From: a virus
Reading direction: 5' to 3' (one strand)
IMG/VR virus record: IMGVR_UViG_3300047494_000061
Location: 1 to 64,000 of that record
Length of the DNA stretch: 64,000 nt
Position 1 is the first letter of the stretch. Every line of letters begins with the position of its first letter. Below, in pieces: positions 52,748-60,674 of the stretch. The notes under the pieces are model-generated. The model was given only the letters and a program-made list of their open reading frames with translations. It ran no database searches and had not been told where the DNA came from. The position numbers were made by a program, and so were the translations under genes.

Positions 52748-52780
52748 AGGCAACCAATCCACAGGTTGCCTTTTGTTTTG
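52748..52780 (+). terminator. Rho-independent terminator ending the first early operon
   Basis: 8-base stem AGGCAACC/GGTTGCCT with an 8-base loop followed by TTTGTTTTG. It separates the recombination operon from the replication operon. Confidence 0.85.
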
Positions 52781-52783
52781 CAC

Positions 52784-52939
52784 TTGACGGATTTTCACAG
52801 GTGGGTCTACGGTGGACAGAGCCGAAGTTTGGTACTATGGGTCTATCGCGCCGAGCGATATTCAGCCACGACTGATCCTCGTGGTTAGGTTTGGGAGAGT
52901 CCCTAGCTCTCCCATTCCGCCTTCTAGGGAAAGGGACGT
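52784..52939 (+). promoter_or_regulatory. Leader of the replication operon, possible promoter
   Basis: TTGACG at 52784-52789 directly follows the terminator, and TGGTACTAT (extended -10 form) occurs near 52830, but these two are too far apart to be one promoter. The CACTWTC motif of other promoters is absent. A promoter is expected here because of the terminator, though its exact position is unclear. Confidence 0.35.
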
Positions 52940-53902
52940 GTGGGGTCAAAGGCCGACATCTGGATGCCGCTGTACATTGGCGATTATCTCGCCGACACTG
53001 CGCATCTCTCCACGGAAGAAAGCGGCGCATACCTCTATCTCCTCATGCACGAGTGGAAGACGGGACCGCTTCCGGCCGACGACGATTCGCTTCGAAGGAT
53101 CACCAGGCTTGACCGGGATGCTTGGAGCAATGCTCAAGCAGTGCTCAAGCAGTTTTTCACGCGACAGGACGATGGAACTTGGATTCAGAAGCGTTTGGAG
53201 GCGGAAAGAGCTAAATCTGATGAAAAGAAAAGGGTTAGCTCAGAAAAGGCCAGAAAAGCCGCAAATGCGAAGTGGAATAAGGATGCTCCAAGCATAGAAA
53301 ATTACTGCTTGGAGGATGCGCCAAGCAATGCACAAGCAATGCTTGAGACATGCCCGTCACCATCACCTTCACAATCACCTTTACCTAAACAACAAAAGCA
53401 AAAGCAAAAGCCTCCGAAGGACAAGCCTTCGGGGACGATCAAGAGCGACCTAATCGCCTCACGACACGCGGAATTTAAGCAGGCGATTGCCGACTTCTGG
53501 GAATGGCGCAACCCCGACGTAGAAATGCAGTGGGACGGGATGGAAGGGAAAGCGTTGGCACTCTATCTGTCTTCGGCGCCGAAGACCACAGTCCAACAAT
53601 TCAAGCGATTTCTGAAGAATCGCGGAGATAGCGACAACGTGTCGCAAACCGAACGCCCAGGAGCATGGGTGCGATCAATAGGAAAGTTCGCTGGCGGTCC
53701 GCTCGATCAGTACGGAAAACCAAAACAACCCGGAGGAAGCAATGGCAGATCAAATTCAACTTCTAAGCAAGCGGCAACCGCCTCAAACGCTACAAGTCTC
53801 GTCTCCCGAATTCTTGGCGTGGATAGTAATCGAATTGGCCAAGATAGCGATCATGATGGGGGAGGAGGTAACGGAGGAGAGGCTTACATTGACGGCTACT
53901 AG
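52940..53902 (+). CDS. DUF1376-type replication protein, 320 aa (C-terminus overprinted)
   Basis: GTG start at 52940 after AGGGA. Residues 5-65 (DIWMPLYIGDYLADTAHLST, GAYLYLLMHEW) are the DUF1376/YdaU domain of phage primosome-type proteins. A long polar linker follows, rich in Gln/Lys/Pro. The last 50 residues (Asn/Ser/Gly-rich) overlap the next gene in a different frame. Its partner is probably the DnaB-like helicase downstream. The function is inferred from the domain and order. Confidence 0.75.
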   Translation: MGSKADIWMPLYIGDYLADTAHLSTEESGAYLYLLMHEWKTGPLPADDDSLRRITRLDRDAWSNAQAVLKQFFTRQDDGTWIQKRLEAERAKSDEKKRVSSEKARKAANAKWNKDAPSIENYCLEDAPSNAQAMLETCPSPSPSQSPLPKQQKQKQKPPKDKPSGTIKSDLIASRHAEFKQAIADFWEWRNPDVEMQWDGMEGKALALYLSSAPKTTVQQFKRFLKNRGDSDNVSQTERPGAWVRSIGKFAGGPLDQYGKPKQPGGSNGRSNSTSKQAATASNATSLVSRILGVDSNRIGQDSDHDGGGGNGGEAYIDGY

Positions 53903-54041
53903 ACTCGTCAAAGAAAAGCCCGTTCCACTCGCCAAAGCTCTGGACACCTACTGCGACGAAGGCAAATTTTTTCCGAAACCTGCGGACATCATCGACATCA
54001 TGAAGCGGCAGGATTCCACCTACGGGATGACATTCGCATAA
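53742..54041 (+). CDS. Small protein overlapping the DUF1376 gene, 99 aa
   Basis: Perfect GGAGG six bases before ATG 53742. A helical protein (EFLAWIVIELAKIAIMMGEEVT, RLTLTATRLVKEKPV) of the kind of phage replication accessory proteins or helicase loaders. It overlaps the DUF1376 gene by 161 bases and ends two bases before the helicase gene. Helicase loader is a guess from position. Confidence 0.7.
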   Translation: MADQIQLLSKRQPPQTLQVSSPEFLAWIVIELAKIAIMMGEEVTEERLTLTATRLVKEKPVPLAKALDTYCDEGKFFPKPADIIDIMKRQDSTYGMTFA

Positions 54042-55418
54042 ATGGCCGACTTGGAACAATTCGAGCGCGGCCTTCCAGCCAACCTGGACGCCGAACGAGC
54101 GATCCTCGGCGGAGTCCTGCTGGAGAACGATCTCTGGCGGGACGTCATCGCCAAGTTGCGGTCTTCGGACTTCGCGCTGGATTCGCACCTGCGCATCGCC
54201 AAGGCGATCAAGCGGCTAATGGACGCGGGGAACGCCGTCGATCTAGTGACGCTCGTCGAGGAACTGGAGCGCCGGCACGAACTTCAGGCGATCGGAGGAG
54301 TCTCTTATCTCGTCGGACTAACCGAAGGATTGCCGCGCAGGATCAACTTGGACGACTACATCCGCATCGTGAAGGACAAGAGCGTCCTGCGGCAAGTTAT
54401 CGGGGTGTGCTCGGATGCTATTACGCGAGCCGCTGACCAGTCGGACGAGGCTATGGATGTCGCCGGAACCGTGGTCAAGGCGATCAGCCAAATATGCGAC
54501 GACAACGCCCCACAGGAGCGCGGCGCCGACATTGCCGATTCGATCTTGGAAAGCATGGACCAGTTCAATCGGCAGAGAAGCCAGAAGGCATCGCCGGGGC
54601 TCAGCTTTGGCATCGGCAAACTGGACGAGTTGACAGGCGGGATGATGCCGGGATTTCAAACTGCCGCAGGAGCAGTCTCAGGAGCAGGCAAGACCACCTT
54701 CCTCGCTCAAGCTGCTCTCGCAACGCTTCAGGCGGGTCATGCGGTGGAACTCTTCCTGTTCGAGCCCACAAAGCAGCAGATTACCTTCAGGCTGCTGTCG
54801 CTGATGGTCGGATGTCGGTATTCCTACGTCGTGAAGCCTTGGACATGCCCCGTGGACGTGGCTGAGAGCCTCGCCAACGCGGCGGGAGAGATGGCCGAGT
54901 GGGGTAGTAGGCTTCGGATGCACGACAGGGCCAGCATGACCCTTGACGACGTTCTAGTGATCGGCCGTCGCGGGATTGAGAAGAACAACTGCCGGCTGAT
55001 TGGAACGGACTACGTGCAGCGGATGAAGATCCGCCAAGCGGAGAAAGACGAGCCTGTGCGGCTGAGGGTCGGGCGCGCGTCGACGGCAATGGCAGACCTC
55101 GTGAAAGGGACGCAATGCCATTCTCTGCTGCTGAGCCAGATCAACACGGGGCGCAGGAGCGGCACGCAGGCAACTCCAACCATGTTCGACTTTCGGGAGT
55201 CGTCGCAGATTGAGAACGACGCCTGCACGATTGTCCTGCTGCACCGCGACTACGACGAGAAGGAAGGCCATTTCGGGAACACCGGGGCCATTTTTGTTCC
55301 AAAGCAGCGATTCGGAAGTCCTTGCAATATCAAAGCCTGGTTCGATCCCTACACGGCATCGTGGCTGGATCACGATCCTGCTGAGCCGCACAAGTCTTTC
55401 TACGAGGGGCGAGAATGA
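54042..55418 (+). CDS. dnaB: DnaB-like replicative helicase, 458 aa
   Basis: N-terminal domain (PANLDAERAILGGVLLENDLW) and RecA-type C-terminal domain with Walker A AVSGAGKTT near 210-218 and a Walker B-like LIGTDYVQRM (usual form is hydrophobic-DYLQ). The arginine-finger region reads FDFRESSQIENDACTIVLLHRD. The domain order is standard for DnaB. Odd points are the TD in Walker B and a long middle. It would unwind DNA at the phage fork with the accessory proteins just upstream. Confidence 0.9.
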   Translation: MADLEQFERGLPANLDAERAILGGVLLENDLWRDVIAKLRSSDFALDSHLRIAKAIKRLMDAGNAVDLVTLVEELERRHELQAIGGVSYLVGLTEGLPRRINLDDYIRIVKDKSVLRQVIGVCSDAITRAADQSDEAMDVAGTVVKAISQICDDNAPQERGADIADSILESMDQFNRQRSQKASPGLSFGIGKLDELTGGMMPGFQTAAGAVSGAGKTTFLAQAALATLQAGHAVELFLFEPTKQQITFRLLSLMVGCRYSYVVKPWTCPVDVAESLANAAGEMAEWGSRLRMHDRASMTLDDVLVIGRRGIEKNNCRLIGTDYVQRMKIRQAEKDEPVRLRVGRASTAMADLVKGTQCHSLLLSQINTGRRSGTQATPTMFDFRESSQIENDACTIVLLHRDYDEKEGHFGNTGAIFVPKQRFGSPCNIKAWFDPYTASWLDHDPAEPHKSFYEGRE

Positions 55419-56758
55419 ACTACTACAACGAAATCGACCCTGCCAAAGCCGCATGGCTTCGCGAACTTATCAAAGCGAACCTAGTAGCGCCCGGAGACGT
55501 GGATGAAAGGAGCATCAAGGATGTCGAGCCAGCAGACCTTTTGGGATATGCCCAGTGCCATTTCTTCGCCGGAATTGGCGTCTGGAGCTACGCGCTCCGA
55601 CTCGCCGGATGGCCCGACGACCGACCTGTCTGGACAGGTTCCTGCCCCTGCCCCAGTTTCAGCGCGGCGGGCAAAGGGCGAGGGTTTGATGATGCTCGTC
55701 ACCTCTGGCCGGAGTGGTATCGCCTCATCCGCAAGTGTCGCCCTGGAACAGTCTTTGGCGAGCAGGTTGCAGCGGCAATTGGACACGGCTGGCTCGACCT
55801 TGTTTGCGGAGACATGGAAGCGGAAGGCTACGCCATTGCGGCGGCGGTACTGGGAGCACACAGCGTCGGTGCGCCGCATATCCGGCAGCGGCTTTACTTC
55901 TGTGCCGACACCTTCGGCTCAAGAGTTCGGGACGCTCGACCCGAAAGCCATGCTGGAGCGGCGGGAACGGTGCAAGGAAACAGCCCAGAACGGGAACGGC
56001 TTCGGGTTGACTCTGAGCAATGCGGCGATATTAGCCACCGTCCCGACCCCGATGGCAGGCTCCCCGGCAACGGATACGTACAACGCGGCGGGCAACTCGG
56101 ATTACTCGCGGAGGATTGTGAATCTGGCGAGCGTTCGCAGCCCGACAATGCGCGACCATCATCCGTCGAAATTCGACCCCGACCGGGCGGACTGCCAGAT
56201 TCAGTTATCGCACCAAGCGCAGTTGAGCGCGGTTCCGACGCCCTGCACTCCGAATGGCGGCCGCTCAATCAGCACGGAAGCGATGGATGCGACTGGACGC
56301 ACGACGGACGGGCGCAAACACACAGCGAGCCTAGAACATACGGTGAAGTTCTCAGCGGTGGCAACACCCCGCAGCGAGGACTCCCAATGCGCGGGGTCGC
56401 ACCGGGGAACGCCGGACACGCTGCACTCTCAAGCGAACCTAGCCGCGGTGACAACCCCATCGGCCCGCGACTGGAAGGACACTTCGGGGATGTCCGAGAG
56501 TGGCGTGGACCCGGATGGCTCGACCCGCTCACGGCTCGATCAATTGCCGAGGCAGGCGCAACTCGCGGCTTCTGGGGCGACTGCGACTGGTGGTACGGCA
56601 GAGACGGCAAGTACCGGCCAATTGGATCCGGCTTATTCCCGCTGTCTTCAGGGTCTCCCGCCCGAGTTCTGCGACTGCGCGGTTATGGCGATGCAATCGT
56701 TGCGCAAGCGGCGCAAGCCTTTATCGAAGCGTACATCGAAGCGCGGCAAAGCGAGTGA
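55415..56758 (+). CDS. DNA cytosine-5 methyltransferase, 447 aa
   Basis: Start overlaps the helicase stop. Motif I HFFAGIGVWSYALRLAGW near residue 49, motif IV SCPCPSFS with catalytic Cys near residue 79, FGEQV, VGAPHIRQRLYF (motif VIII) near 150-160, and the C-terminal motifs IX-X (PARVLRLRGYGDAIVAQAAQAFIEA). The middle, about residues 165-370, is Arg/Gly/Asp-rich and lies where the target-recognition domain should be. A second frame is open through almost all of the gene (next entry). Confidence 0.85.
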   Translation: MNYYNEIDPAKAAWLRELIKANLVAPGDVDERSIKDVEPADLLGYAQCHFFAGIGVWSYALRLAGWPDDRPVWTGSCPCPSFSAAGKGRGFDDARHLWPEWYRLIRKCRPGTVFGEQVAAAIGHGWLDLVCGDMEAEGYAIAAAVLGAHSVGAPHIRQRLYFCADTFGSRVRDARPESHAGAAGTVQGNSPERERLRVDSEQCGDISHRPDPDGRLPGNGYVQRGGQLGLLAEDCESGERSQPDNARPSSVEIRPRPGGLPDSVIAPSAVERGSDALHSEWRPLNQHGSDGCDWTHDGRAQTHSEPRTYGEVLSGGNTPQRGLPMRGVAPGNAGHAALSSEPSRGDNPIGPRLEGHFGDVREWRGPGWLDPLTARSIAEAGATRGFWGDCDWWYGRDGKYRPIGSGLFPLSSGSPARVLRLRGYGDAIVAQAAQAFIEAYIEARQSE

Positions 56759-56765
56759 AGAATAA
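55521..56765 (+). CDS. Overlapping +1-frame protein within the C5 methyltransferase gene, 414 aa
   Basis: ATG 55521 is eight bases after GGAG. The product has a recurring unit (L/F)xxVPTPx: SVPTPSAQ, TVPTPMAG, AVPTPCTP, AVATPRSE, AVTTPSAR, and ends LDPAYSRCLQGLPPEFCD then a Lys/Arg tail. Segments such as GSTLFAETWKRKATP also look conserved. I recall similar proteins (STLxxLTWKxxxTPSG, WPTPTAxD) next to or overlapping phage cytosine methylases. In 56201-56398 about 71% of its codons end in G/C against about 62% in the methylase frame, a small difference, so both frames may be used. Confidence 0.6.
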   Translation: MSSQQTFWDMPSAISSPELASGATRSDSPDGPTTDLSGQVPAPAPVSARRAKGEGLMMLVTSGRSGIASSASVALEQSLASRLQRQLDTAGSTLFAETWKRKATPLRRRYWEHTASVRRISGSGFTSVPTPSAQEFGTLDPKAMLERRERCKETAQNGNGFGLTLSNAAILATVPTPMAGSPATDTYNAAGNSDYSRRIVNLASVRSPTMRDHHPSKFDPDRADCQIQLSHQAQLSAVPTPCTPNGGRSISTEAMDATGRTTDGRKHTASLEHTVKFSAVATPRSEDSQCAGSHRGTPDTLHSQANLAAVTTPSARDWKDTSGMSESGVDPDGSTRSRLDQLPRQAQLAASGATATGGTAETASTGQLDPAYSRCLQGLPPEFCDCAVMAMQSLRKRRKPLSKRTSKRGKASEE

Positions 56766-56782
56766 ATAATTCTCACACGGCG

Positions 56783-56800
56783 CACTTTCAGTGCTAGAGT
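56783..56800 (+). promoter_or_regulatory. Promoter with CACTTTCAGTG motif (P2)
   Basis: CACTTTCAGTGC is followed at once by TAGAGT, the same -10 box as P1, with TG one base before it. No good -35 box is visible. It precedes the modification/chaperonin gene group. Confidence 0.65.
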
Positions 56801-56810
56801 GGAGTGGTAA

Positions 56811-56984
56811 ATGAATGATATCTCCGATAAGCGCAAGGTCGAGATTCTGATGGCGGCCTTTACCGGCTTCATCATGGTGACTACGGGATGCACGTTGGAG
56901 CAGGCGGCCGAAAGCGCGGCGAGAATGTGCGCGATCACGAAAAATTACTATTACCCGCAAGAAACGGTTTCAACTGTCCAATGA
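56811..56984 (+). CDS. Small protein, 57 aa
   Basis: ATG 56811 is preceded by GGAGTGG. Helical hydrophobic part (EILMAAFTGFIMVTTGCTLEQA) and a Tyr-rich middle. The TGA stop overlaps the start of the HNH gene. Too short for family assignment. Confidence 0.55.
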   Translation: MNDISDKRKVEILMAAFTGFIMVTTGCTLEQAAESAARMCAITKNYYYPQETVSTVQ

Positions 56985-57268
56985 TCCGCATCGGCAAGAC
57001 CGGCACAATCCGCAGGACCGGAAAGGACTGGGACGATCTTGTGCGAGAGAGGTTCGAGATGGACCGGAACACTTGCGACGATTGCAAGACCAGTTTTTAC
57101 GCGCCGTGGCCGGAGATTCGCAATTTTCTCGATCCTGCGCATGTGATTTCTCGCGGGGCCGGAGGACCGGACACGTTGGAGAATTTGAGAACCCGATGCA
57201 GATTTTGCCACACGCGGTCGCACAACTGCGGAGGAAAGCCTGTGCCAGCGAAGGAGCATGTAGCGTGA
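56981..57268 (+). CDS. HNH-like protein, 95 aa
   Basis: CDDC near residue 32, AHVISRGAGGPDTLEN and CRFCHTRSHN in order form an HNH nuclease core with a zinc ribbon. Coupled upstream (ATGA) and downstream (GTGA). Small free-standing HNH proteins often assist packaging, but its position beside methylases suggests DNA processing instead. Confidence 0.75.
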   Translation: MIRIGKTGTIRRTGKDWDDLVRERFEMDRNTCDDCKTSFYAPWPEIRNFLDPAHVISRGAGGPDTLENLRTRCRFCHTRSHNCGGKPVPAKEHVA

Positions 57269-58473
57269 GCTATTCGATCCTTGAAGGCGACGTTATCGAC
57301 CGTCTGCGGGAGTTGCCAGACGATTCGGTGCAGTGCGTTGTGACCTCGCCTCCCTACTGGGGATTGCGGGACTACGGCGTCGAGGGACAGATCGGGCTGG
57401 AAAAGACGCCGCAAGAGTTCGTCGCCAAGATGGTTGCGGTGTTCCGCGAGGTTCGCCGGGTGCTGCGCAAGGATGGAACGTGCTGGGTCAACATGGGCGA
57501 CTCTTACGCGACAGGAACGACGTCGAAGCGCAATCCTACCGCGACCGGCAAGCATGGCTATTGGGAGAATCCTGCGGTCAACATGCGAATCAACGGCGCA
57601 GAGTACGGCCTAAAGCCCAAAGACCTCTGCGGGATGCCCTGGCGTCTCGCCTTCGCCCTTCAGAACGACGGCTGGTGGTTGCGGCAGGACATCATCTGGT
57701 CGAAACCCAACCCGATGCCCGAAAGCGTCACTGACCGATGCACAAAGGCGCATGAGTATATGTTCCTGCTGACTAAGAGCGCGAAGTGTTACTTTGATGC
57801 GGACGCGATCAAAGAGCCTGTCTCGGGTGGCGCCCACATGAGAGCACCAGGCAATAAGACACACAAGGGCGTAGAGGCCTACGAGGGTGGCGCACGAGAG
57901 CATCGTACCAAGGCAGGGCTGCTTGCGTACAGTGATCGCGTCGGACGTGAAGGAAAGAATTCACGGATGCACCAGGACAGAGACCCGAATCATTCTGCGG
58001 AGCGAAAGCAGCGCGCCTACAAGATGCCTGACGGTTGGGATACCGGCGCGGGATCACATGGAACTATTCATCGCGCGGGCCGAGAGAAGGGACGTCATGC
58101 AGGAGTAGGCCCGAAGGCATCGGCACCAGATAGCGGCACCAAGTACAACGAAAGCTTCAGCGCTGCCGTTGTTGATCTAGTTGACTTCCGCAACAAGAGG
58201 GATGTGTGGGAGATAGCCACACAGCCCTACCCTGAGGCCCACTTCGCCACCTTTCCCGAGGCGCTGGTCCAGCCATGCATCCTGGCAGGTAGCAAGCCAG
58301 GGGACACCGTATTAGACCCGTTCTCCGGCTCAGGAACCACCGGCGTCGTCGCGCTGCGTTATCACCGCAAATACATCGGCATTGAGCTTAACCCTGAATA
58401 CGCGGCCATGAGCCGCCGCCGCATCGAGCAGGATCAGCCGCTATTCAACACATCCGAAAGGACCACAGCATGA
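57265..58473 (+). CDS. DNA methyltransferase of the N4-C/N6-A type, 402 aa
   Basis: GTG 57265 overlaps the HNH stop. Motif IV SPPYWGLRDYG at residues 28-38 and motif I DPFSGSGTTGVVA near residue 351 put it in the order used by beta-class enzymes. Residues about 195-310 form a charged, Gly/His/Lys-rich insert that could be the target-recognition region. Together with the C5 enzyme it probably protects phage DNA from host nucleases. The methylated base cannot be told by eye. Confidence 0.85.
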   Translation: MSYSILEGDVIDRLRELPDDSVQCVVTSPPYWGLRDYGVEGQIGLEKTPQEFVAKMVAVFREVRRVLRKDGTCWVNMGDSYATGTTSKRNPTATGKHGYWENPAVNMRINGAEYGLKPKDLCGMPWRLAFALQNDGWWLRQDIIWSKPNPMPESVTDRCTKAHEYMFLLTKSAKCYFDADAIKEPVSGGAHMRAPGNKTHKGVEAYEGGAREHRTKAGLLAYSDRVGREGKNSRMHQDRDPNHSAERKQRAYKMPDGWDTGAGSHGTIHRAGREKGRHAGVGPKASAPDSGTKYNESFSAAVVDLVDFRNKRDVWEIATQPYPEAHFATFPEALVQPCILAGSKPGDTVLDPFSGSGTTGVVALRYHRKYIGIELNPEYAAMSRRRIEQDQPLFNTSERTTA

Positions 58474-58817
58474 ACTCACCAGCATTTCGACCTAACCGTT
58501 TTCGTTACCTCGTCCTTCCCGATACCGTGGAGGCCCAATCAGAGCAGATTGGGGACTACAGGATTGAACGAGAAAAAGACATCCACCAACAGCCATCCGA
58601 GGGTCTTGTCGTAGCCGTCGGACGCGACTGCGCCGAGTACCTGGTCGGGGCCAAAGTCCTGTTTGGAAAGTACAGCGGCTACGAGCAGGTCTTCGACGGG
58701 ACATCGTACAAGATTCTCCAGGAGTCGGAGATTCTGGGCGAGCGGATCGTGACGCCGTTCGATGCTCCGCCAACGATCAACGGGCAAAAGCCAACCTGCC
58801 AAGACTTTCCATTCTAG
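58470..58817 (+). CDS. groES: GroES-like co-chaperonin, 115 aa
   Basis: Start overlaps the methylase stop (ATGA). The pattern of Cpn10 is clear: FRYLVLPDTVEAQSEQ, EGLVVAVGRD, LVGAKVLFGKYSGYEQ, YKILQESEILGE. The mobile loop region (residues about 28-44) is shorter or altered compared with bacterial GroES, and there is an 18-residue C-terminal extension. GroES caps the GroEL cavity. The gene lies 29 bases before the GroEL gene, giving a complete phage-encoded pair. Confidence 0.85.
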   Translation: MNSPAFRPNRFRYLVLPDTVEAQSEQIGDYRIEREKDIHQQPSEGLVVAVGRDCAEYLVGAKVLFGKYSGYEQVFDGTSYKILQESEILGERIVTPFDAPPTINGQKPTCQDFPF

Positions 58818-58846
58818 GTAGAAGAAGAAGAGGAGCTTGAAGACTA

Positions 58847-60586
58847 ATGGCAGTTCAGATCAAGTATGGCAAAGAAGCACGAGAAGCGCTCCTCGAAGGA
58901 GCAAGAAAGCTCAACCAGGCAGTCTCGGTCACAATGGGTCCCGCCGGACGCACCGTTATTTTCCGTCACGGCAACATGCTCGTGCCAACCAAGGACGGCG
59001 TTACAGTGGCGAGAGAGATCAACCTTCCCGATCCCTTCGAGTCCATCGGCGCAGACCTCATCAAAGCGGCGGCGGGACAATGCGTCGACCAGGCTGGCGA
59101 CGGGACCACTGCCGCAACCCTCCTCGCCTACTCCATTTTCGAGGCAGGATGCCAAGCCATTGACTCCGGCGCCGAGCCCACGCAGCTTGTCCGAGGCATT
59201 GAGCGCGCCTGCAGGGCGATTGTCGGCGAATACGATCCCGAACAGAAGAAATTCAGCGGCGGGATTCTGGAGAAGTTTTCGGTTCCCACCACTCCCGAAC
59301 TGGCGTTTCAGGCCGCAAGGATATCGGCGAACGGCGACGAGAAGATCGCGAGAGTCGTGTCGGACGCGGTGCTGCAGTGCGGCGTGGAAGGAGCTCTAAC
59401 TATCGGCGACTCTTACTCCACGGAACACGTTCTTGAGCGTTTGGATGGGATGCAGGTCAGGTCTGGAATGGTTCACCCGTATTTCGTGACCGACCCGCAG
59501 CGCAACAGAGCCGTCTACGACGACGTGACGGTGCTGCTGGTCAACCGGCGCATTTCGACGGCGAACGAGGCCACGAACATTATGAAAGCCGCCATAGGGG
59601 CTGCGCAGGCCGATACCAGGGCCGTTTCGATTCTGATCCTGTGCGACGATATCGACCCCGAGGCGCTGATCCATATCGTCAACAACAAGGTGCGTCCCGA
59701 TTCTTCTGCGATTCCTATCGTGGTCGTGCGGACTCCCTTGTGGGCCGACGCAAGACGCGACTTGCTGGAAGACTTGTCGGTCATCACCGGCGGAAAGGTC
59801 ATCGACAGTCCCAGGGGGAAGGCTTACGAGGACCTGCGCCGCGCAGACTTCGGATACGCCAAGCGGGTGGTTGTGGACCACAGCAGGACTCTGATCACTA
59901 CCGATCCTTCCGACTTTGAGCGATCGGCAAAATTGGAGCCGCATATCGCGAGGATCAAGGCCGTGATTGCGGACGAGGCTTCGGACGCTCGTCAGGTGGA
60001 CGCGGCCAAGACTAGGCTGGCGGCTTTGACGGGAGGAGTCGCTGTCATCAAGGTCGGAGGAACTTCGGCCAACGACATTACCGAGATCAAGTTTCGGGTG
60101 GAGGACGCGATCCACGCAACTCGTGCGGCGGTCAGCGATGGAGTTGTGCCAGGAGGAGGGAGCGCGCTGCTGTTCGCGAGCCTTACGTATTCTATAGCGA
60201 AACCTGAACCGGGAGATTTCCCAAGAAAATACGTTTCCCTAGACGATGACTCAATGCCGGAACTTAGCGACGTCGACCGCGGGGTTTCGCTGCTACTTTC
60301 GATTCTCGTGGAACCACTTAAGCAGATCGCGGCTAACGCAGGATATAAAGGCGATGAAGTAGCCAATAAGGTCGCAGAAGACGTACTGGATCACGGCTAC
60401 ACCAACGGCTTTGACGCATCCTCTGGAACGTTCCCAAAGGACATGATCGCCGCGGGAATCGTAGATCCTTTACGGGTCGTGCGGGCCGCATTGAACGCGG
60501 CGACCAGCGCTGCCGCTACGACGTTGTTGAAGTGCGAGGCTGTGATCGCGCACGATCCGGTGAGCGACACCATCACAAGGCGGTAA
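58847..60586 (+). CDS. groEL: GroEL-like chaperonin, 579 aa
   Basis: Chaperonin motifs: VTMGPAGRTVIF near 29-40, DGVTVA, the ATP-site GDGTTAATLLA near 84-94, VEDAIHATRAAVSDGVVPGGGSALL and GIVDPLRVVRAALNAATS. The equivalent of the catalytic Asp in the VEDA motif is kept. It lacks the Gly/Met-rich C-terminal tail of bacterial GroEL and ends in VSDTITRR; it is about 30 residues longer than E. coli GroEL. It would fold phage proteins, perhaps the large virion or secreted ones. Directly after the groES-like gene. Confidence 0.92.
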   Translation: MAVQIKYGKEAREALLEGARKLNQAVSVTMGPAGRTVIFRHGNMLVPTKDGVTVAREINLPDPFESIGADLIKAAAGQCVDQAGDGTTAATLLAYSIFEAGCQAIDSGAEPTQLVRGIERACRAIVGEYDPEQKKFSGGILEKFSVPTTPELAFQAARISANGDEKIARVVSDAVLQCGVEGALTIGDSYSTEHVLERLDGMQVRSGMVHPYFVTDPQRNRAVYDDVTVLLVNRRISTANEATNIMKAAIGAAQADTRAVSILILCDDIDPEALIHIVNNKVRPDSSAIPIVVVRTPLWADARRDLLEDLSVITGGKVIDSPRGKAYEDLRRADFGYAKRVVVDHSRTLITTDPSDFERSAKLEPHIARIKAVIADEASDARQVDAAKTRLAALTGGVAVIKVGGTSANDITEIKFRVEDAIHATRAAVSDGVVPGGGSALLFASLTYSIAKPEPGDFPRKYVSLDDDSMPELSDVDRGVSLLLSILVEPLKQIAANAGYKGDEVANKVAEDVLDHGYTNGFDASSGTFPKDMIAAGIVDPLRVVRAALNAATSAAATTLLKCEAVIAHDPVSDTITRR

Positions 60587-60674
60587 GCAGTAAGGCGCAG
60601 TGTCAAGCGGGCGCTGGGCAAGTTTGTGGGGGAGCTGTGACCCTCTGGGCGCTGTACCACGAAAGCAGGAGAGT

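Larger units (their letters stand above)
42440..55243 (+). repeat. Dispersed short motif GTCCTGY
   Basis: Between about 43.0 and 55.3 kb I counted 27 copies of GTCCTG followed by C or T on the plus strand and 6 on the minus strand, where about 3 are expected by chance. An 11-base core GAGTCCTGCGG is repeated exactly at 4445, 6958, 25072, 42440, 45431, 46580 and 52183, with inverse copies at 26535 and 43961. Copies lie in coding and noncoding DNA and in more than one reading frame. Confidence 0.7.
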
